Source: Halorubellus litoreus (GTDB taxonomy: Archaea > Halobacteriota > Halobacteria > Halobacteriales > Natrialbaceae). Taken from it: a stretch of 64,000 nucleotides of DNA. This document shows positions 1-9,430 of the stretch, piece after piece. Numbering within the stretch: the first letter of the stretch is position 1; each line of letters opens with the position of its first letter. The position numbers and the translations under genes were made by a program. The stretch lies in the NCBI RefSeq assembly GCF_037081675.1, contig NZ_JAZAQL010000001.1:1431983-1495982 (forward strand). Reading direction: 5' to 3'. The notes under the pieces are model-generated. The model did no database searches and was not told the DNA's origin. It was given only the letters and a program-made list of their open reading frames with translations.

Positions 1-210
<210 letters not shown>

Positions 211-265
211 CCGCCGGCCGGTCGCGGCGGACGACGACGGCGCGTGCGGTGGTCGCGCCGACCGC

Positions 266-349
266 TCAGATGAAACTGATGGCGTACGCGACGCCGGAGA
301 GAACCATCATGCCGACCATGAGGACGGCGAACAGCTGTTGTCGGTCCAT
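266..349 (-). CDS. 27-residue single-pass membrane miniprotein
   Basis: An ATG at 349 (read leftwards) opens a 27-codon frame ending in TGA at 268-266. The product begins MDRQQLFAVLMVGMMVLSG, with one hydrophobic helix from about residue 6 to the C-terminus after a short polar N-terminus. About 30 bases upstream lies a haloarchaeal-type promoter box (minus strand CCTTCAAAT, near 377-386), so a leaderless message is plausible. From memory, haloarchaea carry similar tiny membrane ORFs. Function is unknown. Confidence 0.5.
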   Translation of the reverse strand: MDRQQLFAVLMVGMMVLSGVAYAISFI

Positions 350-445
350 ACGGGCGTGTTCCGCCCGCAGGGATTTGAAGGGTTCGGACGGGTCAGCGCT
401 CGATACGCCTCGTGCGCCCCGTCGACGGGATGGGCGGGACGGCGG

Positions 446-742
446 TCAGGCGTCGGCGCCGTACCGGTTCGACTGCTCCTCGGGGTCGGGCGTCGTCTGC
501 CGGTAGCGCGTGACGCGGAGGTAGATGTACGCGGCGGCGACGACGATGCCCGCCCACGTCAGGGACGCGGCGAACGCGCTCGTCACCGTCGCGGCGACCT
601 CGCTTGGGGTTCCGCCGAGCGGGTCGACGAACCAGCCGAGGACAACCGCGGCGAGTTCGCCGGCGAGTCGGAAGCCGAAGAGCAGTGCGACGACCGTGGC
701 GGCCTCGCCGAGGACGGCGGACCGATCTCGTTCTGGACGCAT
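446..742 (-). CDS. small two-helix membrane protein
   Basis: The product has 98 residues: a short charged N-terminus, hydrophobic segments at about 12-38 and 52-76, and a polar tail ending NRYGADA. A TATA-like element (minus strand TTTTATCGG, 766-774) sits about 25-33 bases upstream of the ATG at 742, fitting a leaderless transcript. No known domain is recognised. It lies between the miniprotein at 266-349 and the tRNA-modification/NMD3 pair and is probably monocistronic. Confidence 0.65.
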   Translation of the reverse strand: MRPERDRSAVLGEAATVVALLFGFRLAGELAAVVLGWFVDPLGGTPSEVAATVTSAFAASLTWAGIVVAAAYIYLRVTRYRQTTPDPEEQSNRYGADA

Positions 743-765
743 CGTACCCTTGGTTTCCCGCTGGC

Positions 766-774
766 CGATAAAAG
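766..774 (-). promoter_or_regulatory. TATA-like promoter element of the 446-742 gene
   Basis: Minus strand reads TTTTATCGG, centred ~28 bases upstream of the start codon at 742. This is the spacing expected for leaderless archaeal transcripts. Confidence 0.5.
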
Positions 775-922
775 GGAGTCGTGGTCGTTCGCGCCGTTCA
801 CGACGGTTCAGGCGAGCGTTCGAGAGGCCGTGAGAACGGTTCTAGTCGGCTCACGAGCGGTTTTGAACGACCGAAATGCGGTTCGGTAGCACGTCTAAAG
901 GAAGGGGCCGGCGAGGGCGGGG

Positions 923-2083
923 TCAGTCGACGGTGGCGTCGACGACGACGTGCGCGACGCCCGCGCTATGGGATTTGACGGTCCGGACGTCGTCGATGGT
1001 GGCGTCGCGGCCGGCCGCGGCGACGGCGTCGCGGAGCCTGTCGGCGGGGCCGTCCGGGAGTTCAGATTCGTGGACCGCGGCGTGGAGGTGGAGGACGCCG
1101 CCGGGTTCGAGCGCGTCGAGCGCGGCGTCGAGGTAGTCGAACGCCTCCTGGTTGCGATCGGCGTCGGTGGAGGCTTCGCCCTGATCAGATTCGTCGTCGC
1201 GTTCGCTGACGCCGTAGTACCCCATGACGACGCGGTCGGCGGTCGCGTCGACGTCCCGGCAGTCGCCGAGGATGGCCTGCAGGTTCGCGGTGACGTCGTT
1301 GAGTTGCGCGTTCTCGACGAGGTACCGGTACGCTTCGGGGTTGAGCTCGACGGCGGTGACGTCCGCGTCGGCGCGGGCCATCGGGAGCGCGAAGTATCCG
1401 ATGCCGGCGAACATGTCGAGCACGCGCTCGTCCTCGCTTACGACGTCGCCCATGTGGACGCGTTCGGCCTGGTTCCCCGGGGAGAACATGACCTTCGCGC
1501 AGTCGAGCGCGTACCGCGTGCCGTGCTCGACGTGCACGGTCTCGGTGTCGCCCGAGCCCGCGATAACGCGGAGGTCCGGGGTCCGGTGGACGCCCGTGAC
1601 GCCGCTGCGGACGCAGACCGTGTCGGCGTCGCCGTGGAGTTCGAGGAGGGCGTCGCCGAGTTCCGCGTCGTCGTGGTAGTCGCCGTCGTCGACGAGGACC
1701 ACCGAGCCGACGACCGCCCACGACCCCGGCGCGGCCGCGACGTCGTCCTCGCTCCAGCCGCGGTCGCGGAGGTAGTCCGCGAGGTCCCGCGAGCGATATT
1801 CGGGGTCGGGCTGGCGGACGACGCGCCGCACCTGGGTCTCCTGGGGCGCCTCGGTGACGGGGAGCGCGACGGTGTCGGCGTCGAACGCCCGGACCGCGCG
1901 GTCGTCGTCGTAGACGCCTTCGGCGCGCAAGCCGGCGGTCGCGACCTCCGCGCGCGGCTTCACGACGACCGCCGCGAGCGGCGCGTCCCCGTCGGCGCTG
2001 GCCGCGTCGAGGGCGCGCGTGGAGTCGTCCCGCTCGCGGTCGTCGCCGTCGGCGTCCCGGTCGCCACTCTCGTCCCCGGTCAT
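923..2083 (-). CDS. taw2: Trm5/TYW2-family SAM enzyme, probably Taw2 (wybutosine pathway)
   Basis: This 386-residue protein starts with an acidic low-complexity tail (to about 36) and has a class I SAM fold. The SAM-binding motif DMFAGIGYF is at 223-231 and the acidic strand motif VELNPE at 245-250. The motif IV region reads VVMGYYG (285-291) instead of the NLP motif of the m1G37 methyltransferase Trm5. That, with the GGVLHLH segment (328-334), favours Taw2, which transfers the 3-amino-3-carboxypropyl group of SAM to the tricyclic base at tRNA-Phe position 37. The ATG overlaps the nmd3 stop by four bases (ATGA), so the pair is translationally coupled. A Trm5-like methyltransferase is the main alternative. 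Confidence 0.75.
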   Translation of the reverse strand: MTGDESGDRDADGDDRERDDSTRALDAASADGDAPLAAVVVKPRAEVATAGLRAEGVYDDDRAVRAFDADTVALPVTEAPQETQVRRVVRQPDPEYRSRDLADYLRDRGWSEDDVAAAPGSWAVVGSVVLVDDGDYHDDAELGDALLELHGDADTVCVRSGVTGVHRTPDLRVIAGSGDTETVHVEHGTRYALDCAKVMFSPGNQAERVHMGDVVSEDERVLDMFAGIGYFALPMARADADVTAVELNPEAYRYLVENAQLNDVTANLQAILGDCRDVDATADRVVMGYYGVSERDDESDQGEASTDADRNQEAFDYLDAALDALEPGGVLHLHAAVHESELPDGPADRLRDAVAAAGRDATIDDVRTVKSHSAGVAHVVVDATVD

Positions 2084-3297
2084 TCCTCCGGGAGGACGTG
2101 CAGGCCGTTCCGGTGGCGGAGCACGGGGACCTCGGTACCCGCGTCGGCGTCGAGGTAGTCCGGGCGCGGAATCGTCGTGGACTGGTACGTCTCCGGGTCC
2201 AGGACTTGCACGGCGTGCTCGTCCTCGTACGCGACGAGCGTCGTCGGCACCCCGTCGTCGATGGTGCCGAGTTTGCGGGCGTCGGGGGCGTCCCCGACCT
2301 CGTAGCTGGCCTCGAAGCGCTCGCCGGTCGCGAGCCGAATGCCTTTGAGGTTCCCCTGCACGGAGCGGACGAGGATGGGGCCGTCGTCGTCCTCCGGGTC
2401 GATGACGTCCCCCGGCCGGAACTCGGGGAGGCGGACCGCGTACGTGACGCGGTACACCTCGTTCCCGTCCTCGTCCTCCGTGACGAGCGTCTCGTGGTCC
2501 TCCCAGTCACCGCCGAACTCCTCGGTGATCTTGCTCGCGACCTTCTTCCCGAGGTTCGTCGTCGAGAGCTTGACGTTCAGGCCGTCGCCGTCGTCCGCCA
2601 TCTCGGAGACGAACGCGTCCCGCGACCCCGTCGCTTCCATGTCCGCGACGAGTTCGGTCGCGATGGCTTTCGCGCGCTCGACCTCGTCGGTGTCGGGGAG
2701 GCGGTCGACGGCGCGGACCTGGACGACGCTCGCGTAGTAGTCGCCCGCGATGCGCCCGCAGCGCTGGCACGTCTGCCGCGCGATGCTCACGGGCACCGTC
2801 ACGTGCGCTTCGCGGAACTGGCCGCGGACGACGCCGGAGAACGAGCAGTGCATCTTGACGTTGTTCTGGTCGACCTGCTCGGGGTCGACCTGCCACGTGA
2901 TGTCGTGCGCGTCGACGTGGATGGCGAGCGAGTCGGCGACCTCGTCGATGGCGACGTCCGTGTAGTCCTGCGCGCCGACGTCCACCCAGCGGTTCCCGCG
3001 GTGGACGGCGCCGCAGCGCGCGCACACCTCGACGCGGAGGCGGTCGGGCGCGTCGACGAGCTCGAACTGGTCGAAGTAGCAGTCGTCGCACACGCCGACC
3101 TCGGACTTCCCGAGCGGGTCGCGCGCCGCGTGCTCGCTCAGTGGTTCGCCGCAGCGCGGGCAGAGCACGGTCGACTCGCTCGAGGCCGCGTCGTCGTGGC
3201 CGAGGAGCTCGTCGGCGGGGCCTACGTGGCTGTCGGCGTCGTCGTCCGTGTCGGGTGGGCTGCTGGGGTCGTCGGCGTCGGCGTCCGCGTCGGTCAT
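2080..3297 (-). CDS. nmd3: NMD3 family ribosome-associated zinc protein
   Basis: The product has 405 residues. After an acidic tail it carries the NMD3 N-terminal zinc region with four CxxC knuckles (CPRC 46-49, CDDC 70-73, CARC 92-95, CQRC 177-180), followed by the beta-rich body. Eukaryotic NMD3 is the export adaptor and maturation factor of the large ribosomal subunit. Archaea have no nucleus, so a role in 50S assembly or quality control is inferred. It is first in a two-gene operon with the downstream tRNA-modification gene. A CTTTT-type box (about 3321-3331) lies ~30 bases upstream of the ATG. Confidence 0.9.
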   Translation of the reverse strand: MTDADADADDPSSPPDTDDDADSHVGPADELLGHDDAASSESTVLCPRCGEPLSEHAARDPLGKSEVGVCDDCYFDQFELVDAPDRLRVEVCARCGAVHRGNRWVDVGAQDYTDVAIDEVADSLAIHVDAHDITWQVDPEQVDQNNVKMHCSFSGVVRGQFREAHVTVPVSIARQTCQRCGRIAGDYYASVVQVRAVDRLPDTDEVERAKAIATELVADMEATGSRDAFVSEMADDGDGLNVKLSTTNLGKKVASKITEEFGGDWEDHETLVTEDEDGNEVYRVTYAVRLPEFRPGDVIDPEDDDGPILVRSVQGNLKGIRLATGERFEASYEVGDAPDARKLGTIDDGVPTTLVAYEDEHAVQVLDPETYQSTTIPRPDYLDADAGTEVPVLRHRNGLHVLPEE

Positions 3298-3399
3298 TAC
3301 CCGATTCGTACGGCGTTGGGGCCGAAAAGGCTCGCGGTCCGCGCGCGGCGAGCGCGCCGAGGACGCGGTCGGTCGACGCGAGGCGCACCGCGCCGGGCG

Positions 3400-3615
3400 T
3401 CAGAAGTCGGCGAGGCGGATCCACGCGATGACGGCGTGCACGAACCACGCCATCCACGCGCAGAACGCGACGAGGCTCGCGGCGAAGTACGCGGTCGGCG
3501 AGCCGACGGCGGCGGCGACGGCGAACGCGGCGACGACGACCGCGAGCGCGAGGACGTTCCGCTCGCGGTGGCGGAGCGCACGCCAGACGGCGTCGGTCGC
3601 GGGACGCTCGGTCAC
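3400..3615 (-). CDS. small two-helix membrane protein
   Basis: Read from GTG at 3615, this encodes 71 residues: a charged N-terminus (TERPATDAVWRALRHRE), then hydrophobic helices at about 19-38 and 41-66, ending IRLADF. An in-frame ATG at 3642 would add nine residues. Longer readings into the arginine-rich upstream frame look like antisense noise from the helicase promoter region. Such HRERN-containing two-helix proteins recur in haloarchaea (from memory), but no function is known. Confidence 0.6.
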   Translation of the reverse strand: MTERPATDAVWRALRHRERNVLALAVVVAAFAVAAAVGSPTAYFAASLVAFCAWMAWFVHAVIAWIRLADF

Positions 3616-3755
3616 GCCAGCGACGACGACGCGACGGCACATAGTTCTGGTCGCTCGCGGGGCGGACTCGCTCGCCCCGACGGTGCCCGCGCCGACCGCG
3701 GGTTCAAGTGCGATGCCGGGGCGACGTTCGACAGGCCTTTGCGCCCACGAACCCC

Positions 3756-6251
3756 ATGCCTCTTCCAGTGACAGCGGACGCCGGCGACGACGGAGACGCG
3801 ACCGAGAACGACGCCGCGAGCGACGCGTCAACCGCGTCGGACGGCGACGACTCCGGAGCCGAGGACGCGCCCGCGTGGGCGGACGTCTTCGGCCATCCGG
3901 AACCGTATCCCGAGCAGGAGGACGGCATCGACGCCGCGGTCGACACCGCCCAAGAGGGCGGGTTCACGGTGCTCGAGGGCGCGTGCGGGACGGGGAAGAC
4001 GATGCTCGCCCTGACGGCGGGCCTGCACCTCGTGCGCGACCCGGATTCGGACTTCGAGCGCGTGATGGTCCTCACGAGCGTCAAGCAACAGCTCCGGCAG
4101 TTCGAGGAAGACCTGGAGACGATCAACGCGAACCTCCCGAGCGGGTACGACCCGGTGAGTGCGATGACGCTCGTCGGGAAGGCCGACGTCTGTCCGTACG
4201 AGCGCGAGGGCGCGGCCGGGTTCGGCCAGGGGTCGGTGTACGAGCGCTGCGAGACGCTGCGCGAGAAGACCCGCGACCTCACCGGGGAGGGCGGGGAGAC
4301 GTCGGCGGACTCGCTCGCGGGGCAGGCCCGCAGCCAGCAGGTCGACCTCGCGTCCGGGCCGTCGGCGTCGGCGGGCGCGACCTACCTCGAAAGTGCGGGC
4401 ACGCCGTCGCCGTACCCGCGCGACATCCCCGAGTACGGCACGGACCGGACGACGGTGGAGTACTGTCCGTTCTACGCGCAGTACCTCGCGGACCTCCCCG
4501 AGGACGGCGACGCCGCCGAGGGCATTCCCTTCGACGTGACCGACGCCGGCCTCATGCGGCCCGACGACCTCGTCTCCGCGGGGATGGAGTACGGGACGTG
4601 CCCGCACTCGCTGATGGGCGTGCTCCTCAACGAGGTCGAGGTCGTCGTCGGGAACTACTATCACGCGTTCGACCCGACTACGGTCGAGGCGTTCACGGGC
4701 GCGCTGCTGGACGAGTCGACGTTCGTCGTCTGCGACGAGGCGCACATGCTCGAACCGCGAGTGCGGGACCTCGTGAGCGACGGCGTCGCCGACCGCACGC
4801 TCCGCGATGCGGAAGCCGAACTGACGCGCGTCATCCAGCCGGTCGCGTTCGACGAGGACGGTGCGGGGGACGCCACCCAGCACACGAAGGCGGACGCGGA
4901 ACTCGTCCGCGGGGAACTCGCGGAGACCGACCTCGACGTCGACGACCTGCGGGCTGTCCGGGACTTCGTTCGGGACCTCCGCGAGGAGCTGTCGCGACGC
5001 GTCGAGGCGCATCTCGACCGCGAACACCGCGGGTGGCGTGCGGACCTCGCGGACCTCCCGGACGCCGAGATTCCGCTGCGTGACCCCGAGGTCCCACAGG
5101 AGGACGAACTGACGGAGTGGGCGGAGCGCGCCGGGTACGGGCCGAACTTCTGGACGACCGCGGAGTCGGTGGGTGCGACCGCCCAGCGCATCCTGAACGA
5201 GCAGGCGGACGAGGAGAAGCAGCGCGCGTGCGCCACCGCCGGGCGCGTCCTGTCGGCGTGGCAGACCCGCGACCACACGCGGTACTTCCGCGAGATAGAC
5301 CTGGAGCGGACGTGGGACGACGCGGAACCACCCGAGACCTGGCGGCGGGCGTACAACGCGCGCCTCAGCATCCAGAACTGCGTGCCGTCGGACGTGCTCG
5401 CCGAGCACCTCGCGGAGTTCGGCGGTGGCGTCCTCATGAGTGCGACGCTCGAACCGCTGGACGTGTTCGCGGAGGTCACGGGCTTGGACGCGCTCGAACG
5501 CGAGGGCCGTCCGGTCGAAACCCGGACGTACGGCCTGCACTTCCCCGCGGAGAACCGCGAGAGCTTCGCGGTCGCTGCCCCGAAGTTCACGTACCAGAAC
5601 CGCGGGCCGACGCCGGAACCGGGTCGCATCGAGCCCGCTGACGGTGGGAACGAGACGCGACGGATGTACGTCGACGCCGTGAGCGAGGTCGCGGGTATCG
5701 ACGGGAACGCGCTCGTGGGGATGCCGAACTACGCGGAGGCCGCGTGGATGGCGAGCGCCCTCGAGCAAGTCCTCGACAAACCCGTGCTCCTGGACGAGTC
5801 GAGTGCGGACGACGCCACGGAGCGCCTGAAGGACGACTTCTTCGCTGGCGAGGGGAAGGTCCTCGTCACGTCCCTGCGCGGCACGTTGACGGAGGGCGTT
5901 GACTACGAGGGCGACCGCCTGCAGGCCGCCGTGGTCTGTGGCGTCCCGCTCGTGAACACCGCGAGCCCGCGGACGAAGGCGGTCCAGCGCGCGTACGACG
6001 ACGCGTTCGGGAACGGGTTCGAGTACGCGCTCACCGTCCCGGCGGTCCGGAAAGCGAGGCAGGCGGTCGGGCGGGTCATCCGCGGCGTCGACGAGGTCGG
6101 CGTGCGCGTGCTCGTCGACGAACGCTACGCGCGGGACTCCTGGAACTCGGTCCGCGGGTTCATCCCCGAGGTCGAGCGCGAGGAGTTCCAGCCGGTGAGC
6201 CCGGACATGCTCGACCTCGCGATGGACCGCTTCCGGTCGAAACTCGACTGA
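3756..6251 (+). CDS. XPD/Rad3-family ATP-dependent DNA helicase
   Basis: This 831-residue superfamily 2 helicase has an acidic tail (1-40) and Walker A GACGTGKT at about 75-82. Four cysteines (C near 146, 164, 236, 282) sit where XPD holds its 4Fe-4S cluster. It also has GNYYH, the DEAH box (near 326-330) and the C-terminal motif QAVGRVIRG (about 769-777). XPD enzymes unwind DNA 5' to 3' in repair. The ATG at 3756 was chosen over an upstream in-frame codon because a box AGGCCTTTGCG lies ~20 bases before it. A second, distinct member of this family lies at 58266-60476. Confidence 0.88.
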   Translation: MPLPVTADAGDDGDATENDAASDASTASDGDDSGAEDAPAWADVFGHPEPYPEQEDGIDAAVDTAQEGGFTVLEGACGTGKTMLALTAGLHLVRDPDSDFERVMVLTSVKQQLRQFEEDLETINANLPSGYDPVSAMTLVGKADVCPYEREGAAGFGQGSVYERCETLREKTRDLTGEGGETSADSLAGQARSQQVDLASGPSASAGATYLESAGTPSPYPRDIPEYGTDRTTVEYCPFYAQYLADLPEDGDAAEGIPFDVTDAGLMRPDDLVSAGMEYGTCPHSLMGVLLNEVEVVVGNYYHAFDPTTVEAFTGALLDESTFVVCDEAHMLEPRVRDLVSDGVADRTLRDAEAELTRVIQPVAFDEDGAGDATQHTKADAELVRGELAETDLDVDDLRAVRDFVRDLREELSRRVEAHLDREHRGWRADLADLPDAEIPLRDPEVPQEDELTEWAERAGYGPNFWTTAESVGATAQRILNEQADEEKQRACATAGRVLSAWQTRDHTRYFREIDLERTWDDAEPPETWRRAYNARLSIQNCVPSDVLAEHLAEFGGGVLMSATLEPLDVFAEVTGLDALEREGRPVETRTYGLHFPAENRESFAVAAPKFTYQNRGPTPEPGRIEPADGGNETRRMYVDAVSEVAGIDGNALVGMPNYAEAAWMASALEQVLDKPVLLDESSADDATERLKDDFFAGEGKVLVTSLRGTLTEGVDYEGDRLQAAVVCGVPLVNTASPRTKAVQRAYDDAFGNGFEYALTVPAVRKARQAVGRVIRGVDEVGVRVLVDERYARDSWNSVRGFIPEVEREEFQPVSPDMLDLAMDRFRSKLD

Positions 6252-6278
6252 GTCGTCGACCGGCGCTGGAACGGCTCG

Positions 6279-7367
6279 TCAGTCGTCGACGGCGACGATG
6301 CGGGCGTCCTCGGGGCTGAACCCGAGTTGGACGCTGTCGGTGGTGGGGCGGTCGTCGAGGTGCGCGACGATGCGGGTGCCGTGCCAGTCGGCGTCGACGC
6401 GGACGCGTTCGCCGAGGAACGCGGTGTCGGTGACGGCGAGGTCGATGCGGTTCGAGCGCTCGCTGGGGTCGAGTGCGGCGGGGCGGACGGAGACGGTGAC
6501 GTGGTCGCCGACCGCGAGCGCGCCCGTCGCGCCTACCTCCCCGTCCTCGCCGTCGCCGGCGATGCCACCGGCGACCGCGAACTCGGTGTCGTTCGCGCGG
6601 ACGCGGACGGTGCCGTCGGCGTCGACGCCGGCGACGGTGCCGTCGAGGAGGTTGTTCTCGCCGACGAACCCCGCGACGAACCGCGTCTCGGGCTCGCGGT
6701 ACACTTGCTCGGGGGTGCCGACCTGCTCGATGCGGCCGTCGTTGACGACCGCGAGGCGGTCTGAGACGGCGAGCGCTTCCTCCTGGTCGTGCGTGACGTA
6801 GACGGTGGTGATGTCGAGTTCGCGCTGCACGCGCTTGACCTGCCGGCGGAGGTGCTCGCGGAGGCGGGCGTCGAGTGCGCTCATCGGTTCGTCGAGCAGG
6901 AGGACCTCGGGGCCGGGCGCGAGCGCCCTGGCGAGCGCGACGCGTTGCTGTTGGCCGCCCGAGAGCGACTCGGGGTCGCGGTCCGCGAACCCCGCCATGT
7001 CGACGAGTTCGAGGAGTTCCTCGACGCGGTCGCGGTCGGAGCCGCCGCCGGGTGGGTCGGCGAAGTTGAGGCCGTACGCGACGTTCTCGCCGACGGTCAT
7101 GTGCGGGAACAGCGCGTAGTTCTGGAAGACGACGCCGACGTCGCGGTCCTCCGGCGGGAGGCCGGTGACGTCCCGGTCGGCGAAGCGAACGCTGCCCGCG
7201 CTCGGCCGCTCGAACCCGGCGATGGTGCGGAGCGTCGTCGTCTTCCCACAGCCGGAGGGGCCGACGAGCGTGAAGAACTCGCCGTCCGCTATCGAGAGCG
7301 AGACGGAATCGAGCGCGGTCGTATCGCCGTACGTCACCGAGACGTCGTCGAGGGTGAGGTCGGTCAT
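6279..7367 (-). CDS. ABC transporter ATPase, probable thiamine/iron-type (ThiQ/FbpC-like)
   Basis: The 362-residue subunit has Walker A GPSGCGKT (36-43), a Q-loop FQNYALFPH, signature LSGGQQQR, Walker B LLLDEP, the H-loop VTHDQEEA and a C-terminal TOBE-type domain (about 240-362). It is the last gene of a three-gene minus-strand cluster after a fused permease and a binding protein. The binding protein points to thiamine. The Fe3+/putrescine/sulfate families share this ATPase type, so the substrate call rests on the neighbour. Confidence 0.85.
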   Translation of the reverse strand: MTDLTLDDVSVTYGDTTALDSVSLSIADGEFFTLVGPSGCGKTTTLRTIAGFERPSAGSVRFADRDVTGLPPEDRDVGVVFQNYALFPHMTVGENVAYGLNFADPPGGGSDRDRVEELLELVDMAGFADRDPESLSGGQQQRVALARALAPGPEVLLLDEPMSALDARLREHLRRQVKRVQRELDITTVYVTHDQEEALAVSDRLAVVNDGRIEQVGTPEQVYREPETRFVAGFVGENNLLDGTVAGVDADGTVRVRANDTEFAVAGGIAGDGEDGEVGATGALAVGDHVTVSVRPAALDPSERSNRIDLAVTDTAFLGERVRVDADWHGTRIVAHLDDRPTTDSVQLGFSPEDARIVAVDD

Positions 7368-7434
7368 CGTTGGCTGCCTCCGGGCGTCGTGGTCCGTGCG
7401 GTGGGTCGCGGTCGCGTCGCGCGAGTGCTGTCGG

Positions 7435-9312
7435 TCATCGGTCGAACCCTCCGAGGTAGCCGCCGAGTCGGTCGACCGCGACGAAGCTCGCCGCGGTGAC
7501 GACGAGCAGTACGGAGCCCATCGCCATCGCGGGACCGAGGGTGCGGCCGAGGTAGCGTTCGACCGCGACCGGCATCGTCGCGGTGCTGGATTGGGTGGCG
7601 AGGATGACGGTGGAGTCGAACTCGCCCATGCTGATGGCGAACGCGAACGCGCCGCCCGCCAGTACCCCGGGCCAGACGAGCGGGAGCTGGACGTCGAGGA
7701 GTGCGCGGACGCGGGTCGCGCCGAGCGCTCTGGCGGACTCGACGAGCGCGCGGTCGACCGCCGACAGCTGCGGTTTCACGTTCCGGACGACGAACGGGTA
7801 GGCGGCGACGGCGTGTGCGGCGACGACCGCGACGACGCCCGTCACCTGGAGCGTGTACGGCCCGGGGAGGTCGATGCCGAACACGAGCCCGGTGAGGAGG
7901 CCGACGCCGAACACGATGCCGGAGACGGCGACGGGGAGCATCGTGAGGGCGTCGACGACGGTCCGCGTGCGCCCGCGGCCGCTGGAGACGACGGCGACGA
8001 CGACGCCCATCGGGACGGCGACGAGGAGGGTCGCGGTCGCGAACAGGAGCGAGTTCGCGATGGCGTCGAGCGGTTTCGTCTGGAACGCCGCGCCGGTCGC
8101 CTGCCGCTGGACGAGGAACGCGTAGTTGTCGAGCGTGAACCCGGCGCCGTCCGTGAACGACTCCGCGAGGAGCGCGACGAGCGGCGCGAGGAAGAGGACG
8201 GCGGCGAACGCGCCGTACGCGAGCACGGCGACGCGCTTCGCGTCGAGCGCTCCGAGGTCGGGGAGGAAGCGCTCGCGGTCGACGTCGACGCCCGCGCTCC
8301 CGAGGCCGCTCCGGCCGGCCTCGTACCGGAGGTACGCGTACGTGAGCGCGAGCGAGATCGCGGTCTCCATGACGGCGAGGGTCGCGGCCGTCGGCACGTC
8401 GAGGTTCTGGGCGGCGTTGTACACCCAGACCTCGACGGTGGCGAGCTGGAGGCCGCCGAGCGCGAGCACGATGGGGAACGTCATGAACGTGAAGACGTAC
8501 GTGAGGAGCGCGCCAGCCATCACGGCGGGCAGGAGTTGGGGGACGACGACGTCCCGGAACGCGCGTCGACGCGGCGCCCCGAGGCTTCTGGCCGTTTCGA
8601 CCATCCTGGCGTCGACTGATTCCCACGCGCCGGTGGTGACGCGAGCGACGAGCGGTGCGTTGTAGAACGCGTGCGCCAGGACGACGACGAACAGCGGGTT
8701 CGTCTCGAGCAGCGACTGATGGAGGCCGACGACGCCGAGCACGTCGTTCAGGAGGCCGGATTCGCCGAACGCGGCGAAGAATCCGGCGGCGACGAGGATG
8801 CCCGGGAGGACGAACGGGAGGATGGTGATCGAGCGCAACGTCTTGCGGCCGCGGAACTCGAACGTCGCGAGGACGTACGCCGCGGGGAGCCCGATGAGGA
8901 CGCTCGCGACCGTCGAGAGGAACGCTTGCCACGCGGTGAACCCGAACAGGCCGGTTTCGACCGACGGGAGGACGGGCACGGGATACGGAATCGGCCCGAG
9001 GGTCGCGACGCGCACGCCGAACCCGCCGAGGAACCCCGCGACTGCGGCGGCATGCTCGCGGAACGCGAACGGCGAGTCGAGGACGCCCGCGAGGTCCCCG
9101 ACGTAGAAGTCGTCCGTGAACACCTCGCCGAACCGCGCGAGCGATGGCGCACCGTCGACGCCGAACGCCTCCGAGAACACCACGCCCACGGGCACGTACA
9201 GGACGAGCAGGAGGACGACCGCGGTTCCGCCGACGCCGACCGCGAGCGCGTGGTCGTCCACGAGCCGGCGGCCGCGAGCGCGGAGCGTGACGTCGGTCGA
9301 GGACTGTGACAC
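7435..9312 (-). CDS. thiP: fused double-domain ABC permease (ThiP/FbpB type)
   Basis: The 625-residue permease has about twelve hydrophobic segments in two halves. Each half carries a binding-protein-dependent permease EAA loop: ARSLGAPRRRAFRDVVVPQL in the first half and ARALGATRVRALLDVQLPL in the second. One-chain fusions of both permease domains are normal for thiamine and iron systems. The gene lies 67 bases upstream of the ATPase and ~120 bases downstream of the binding protein, which suggests one transcript. The gap bases 7368-7434 hold nothing recognisable. Confidence 0.87.
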   Translation of the reverse strand: MSQSSTDVTLRARGRRLVDDHALAVGVGGTAVVLLLVLYVPVGVVFSEAFGVDGAPSLARFGEVFTDDFYVGDLAGVLDSPFAFREHAAAVAGFLGGFGVRVATLGPIPYPVPVLPSVETGLFGFTAWQAFLSTVASVLIGLPAAYVLATFEFRGRKTLRSITILPFVLPGILVAAGFFAAFGESGLLNDVLGVVGLHQSLLETNPLFVVVLAHAFYNAPLVARVTTGAWESVDARMVETARSLGAPRRRAFRDVVVPQLLPAVMAGALLTYVFTFMTFPIVLALGGLQLATVEVWVYNAAQNLDVPTAATLAVMETAISLALTYAYLRYEAGRSGLGSAGVDVDRERFLPDLGALDAKRVAVLAYGAFAAVLFLAPLVALLAESFTDGAGFTLDNYAFLVQRQATGAAFQTKPLDAIANSLLFATATLLVAVPMGVVVAVVSSGRGRTRTVVDALTMLPVAVSGIVFGVGLLTGLVFGIDLPGPYTLQVTGVVAVVAAHAVAAYPFVVRNVKPQLSAVDRALVESARALGATRVRALLDVQLPLVWPGVLAGGAFAFAISMGEFDSTVILATQSSTATMPVAVERYLGRTLGPAMAMGSVLLVVTAASFVAVDRLGGYLGGFDR

Positions 9313-9430
9313 GGATGCGGAGTGCGGGTGCAGTGATGTTAGGTTCGGCGGTTCGCGCGACCTGGGGCGTGGTCGAGGAACCGACCGCGGAACGCGGCGC
9401 CACGTCGACGTGGCGCCGCGAGGGTGTCAG

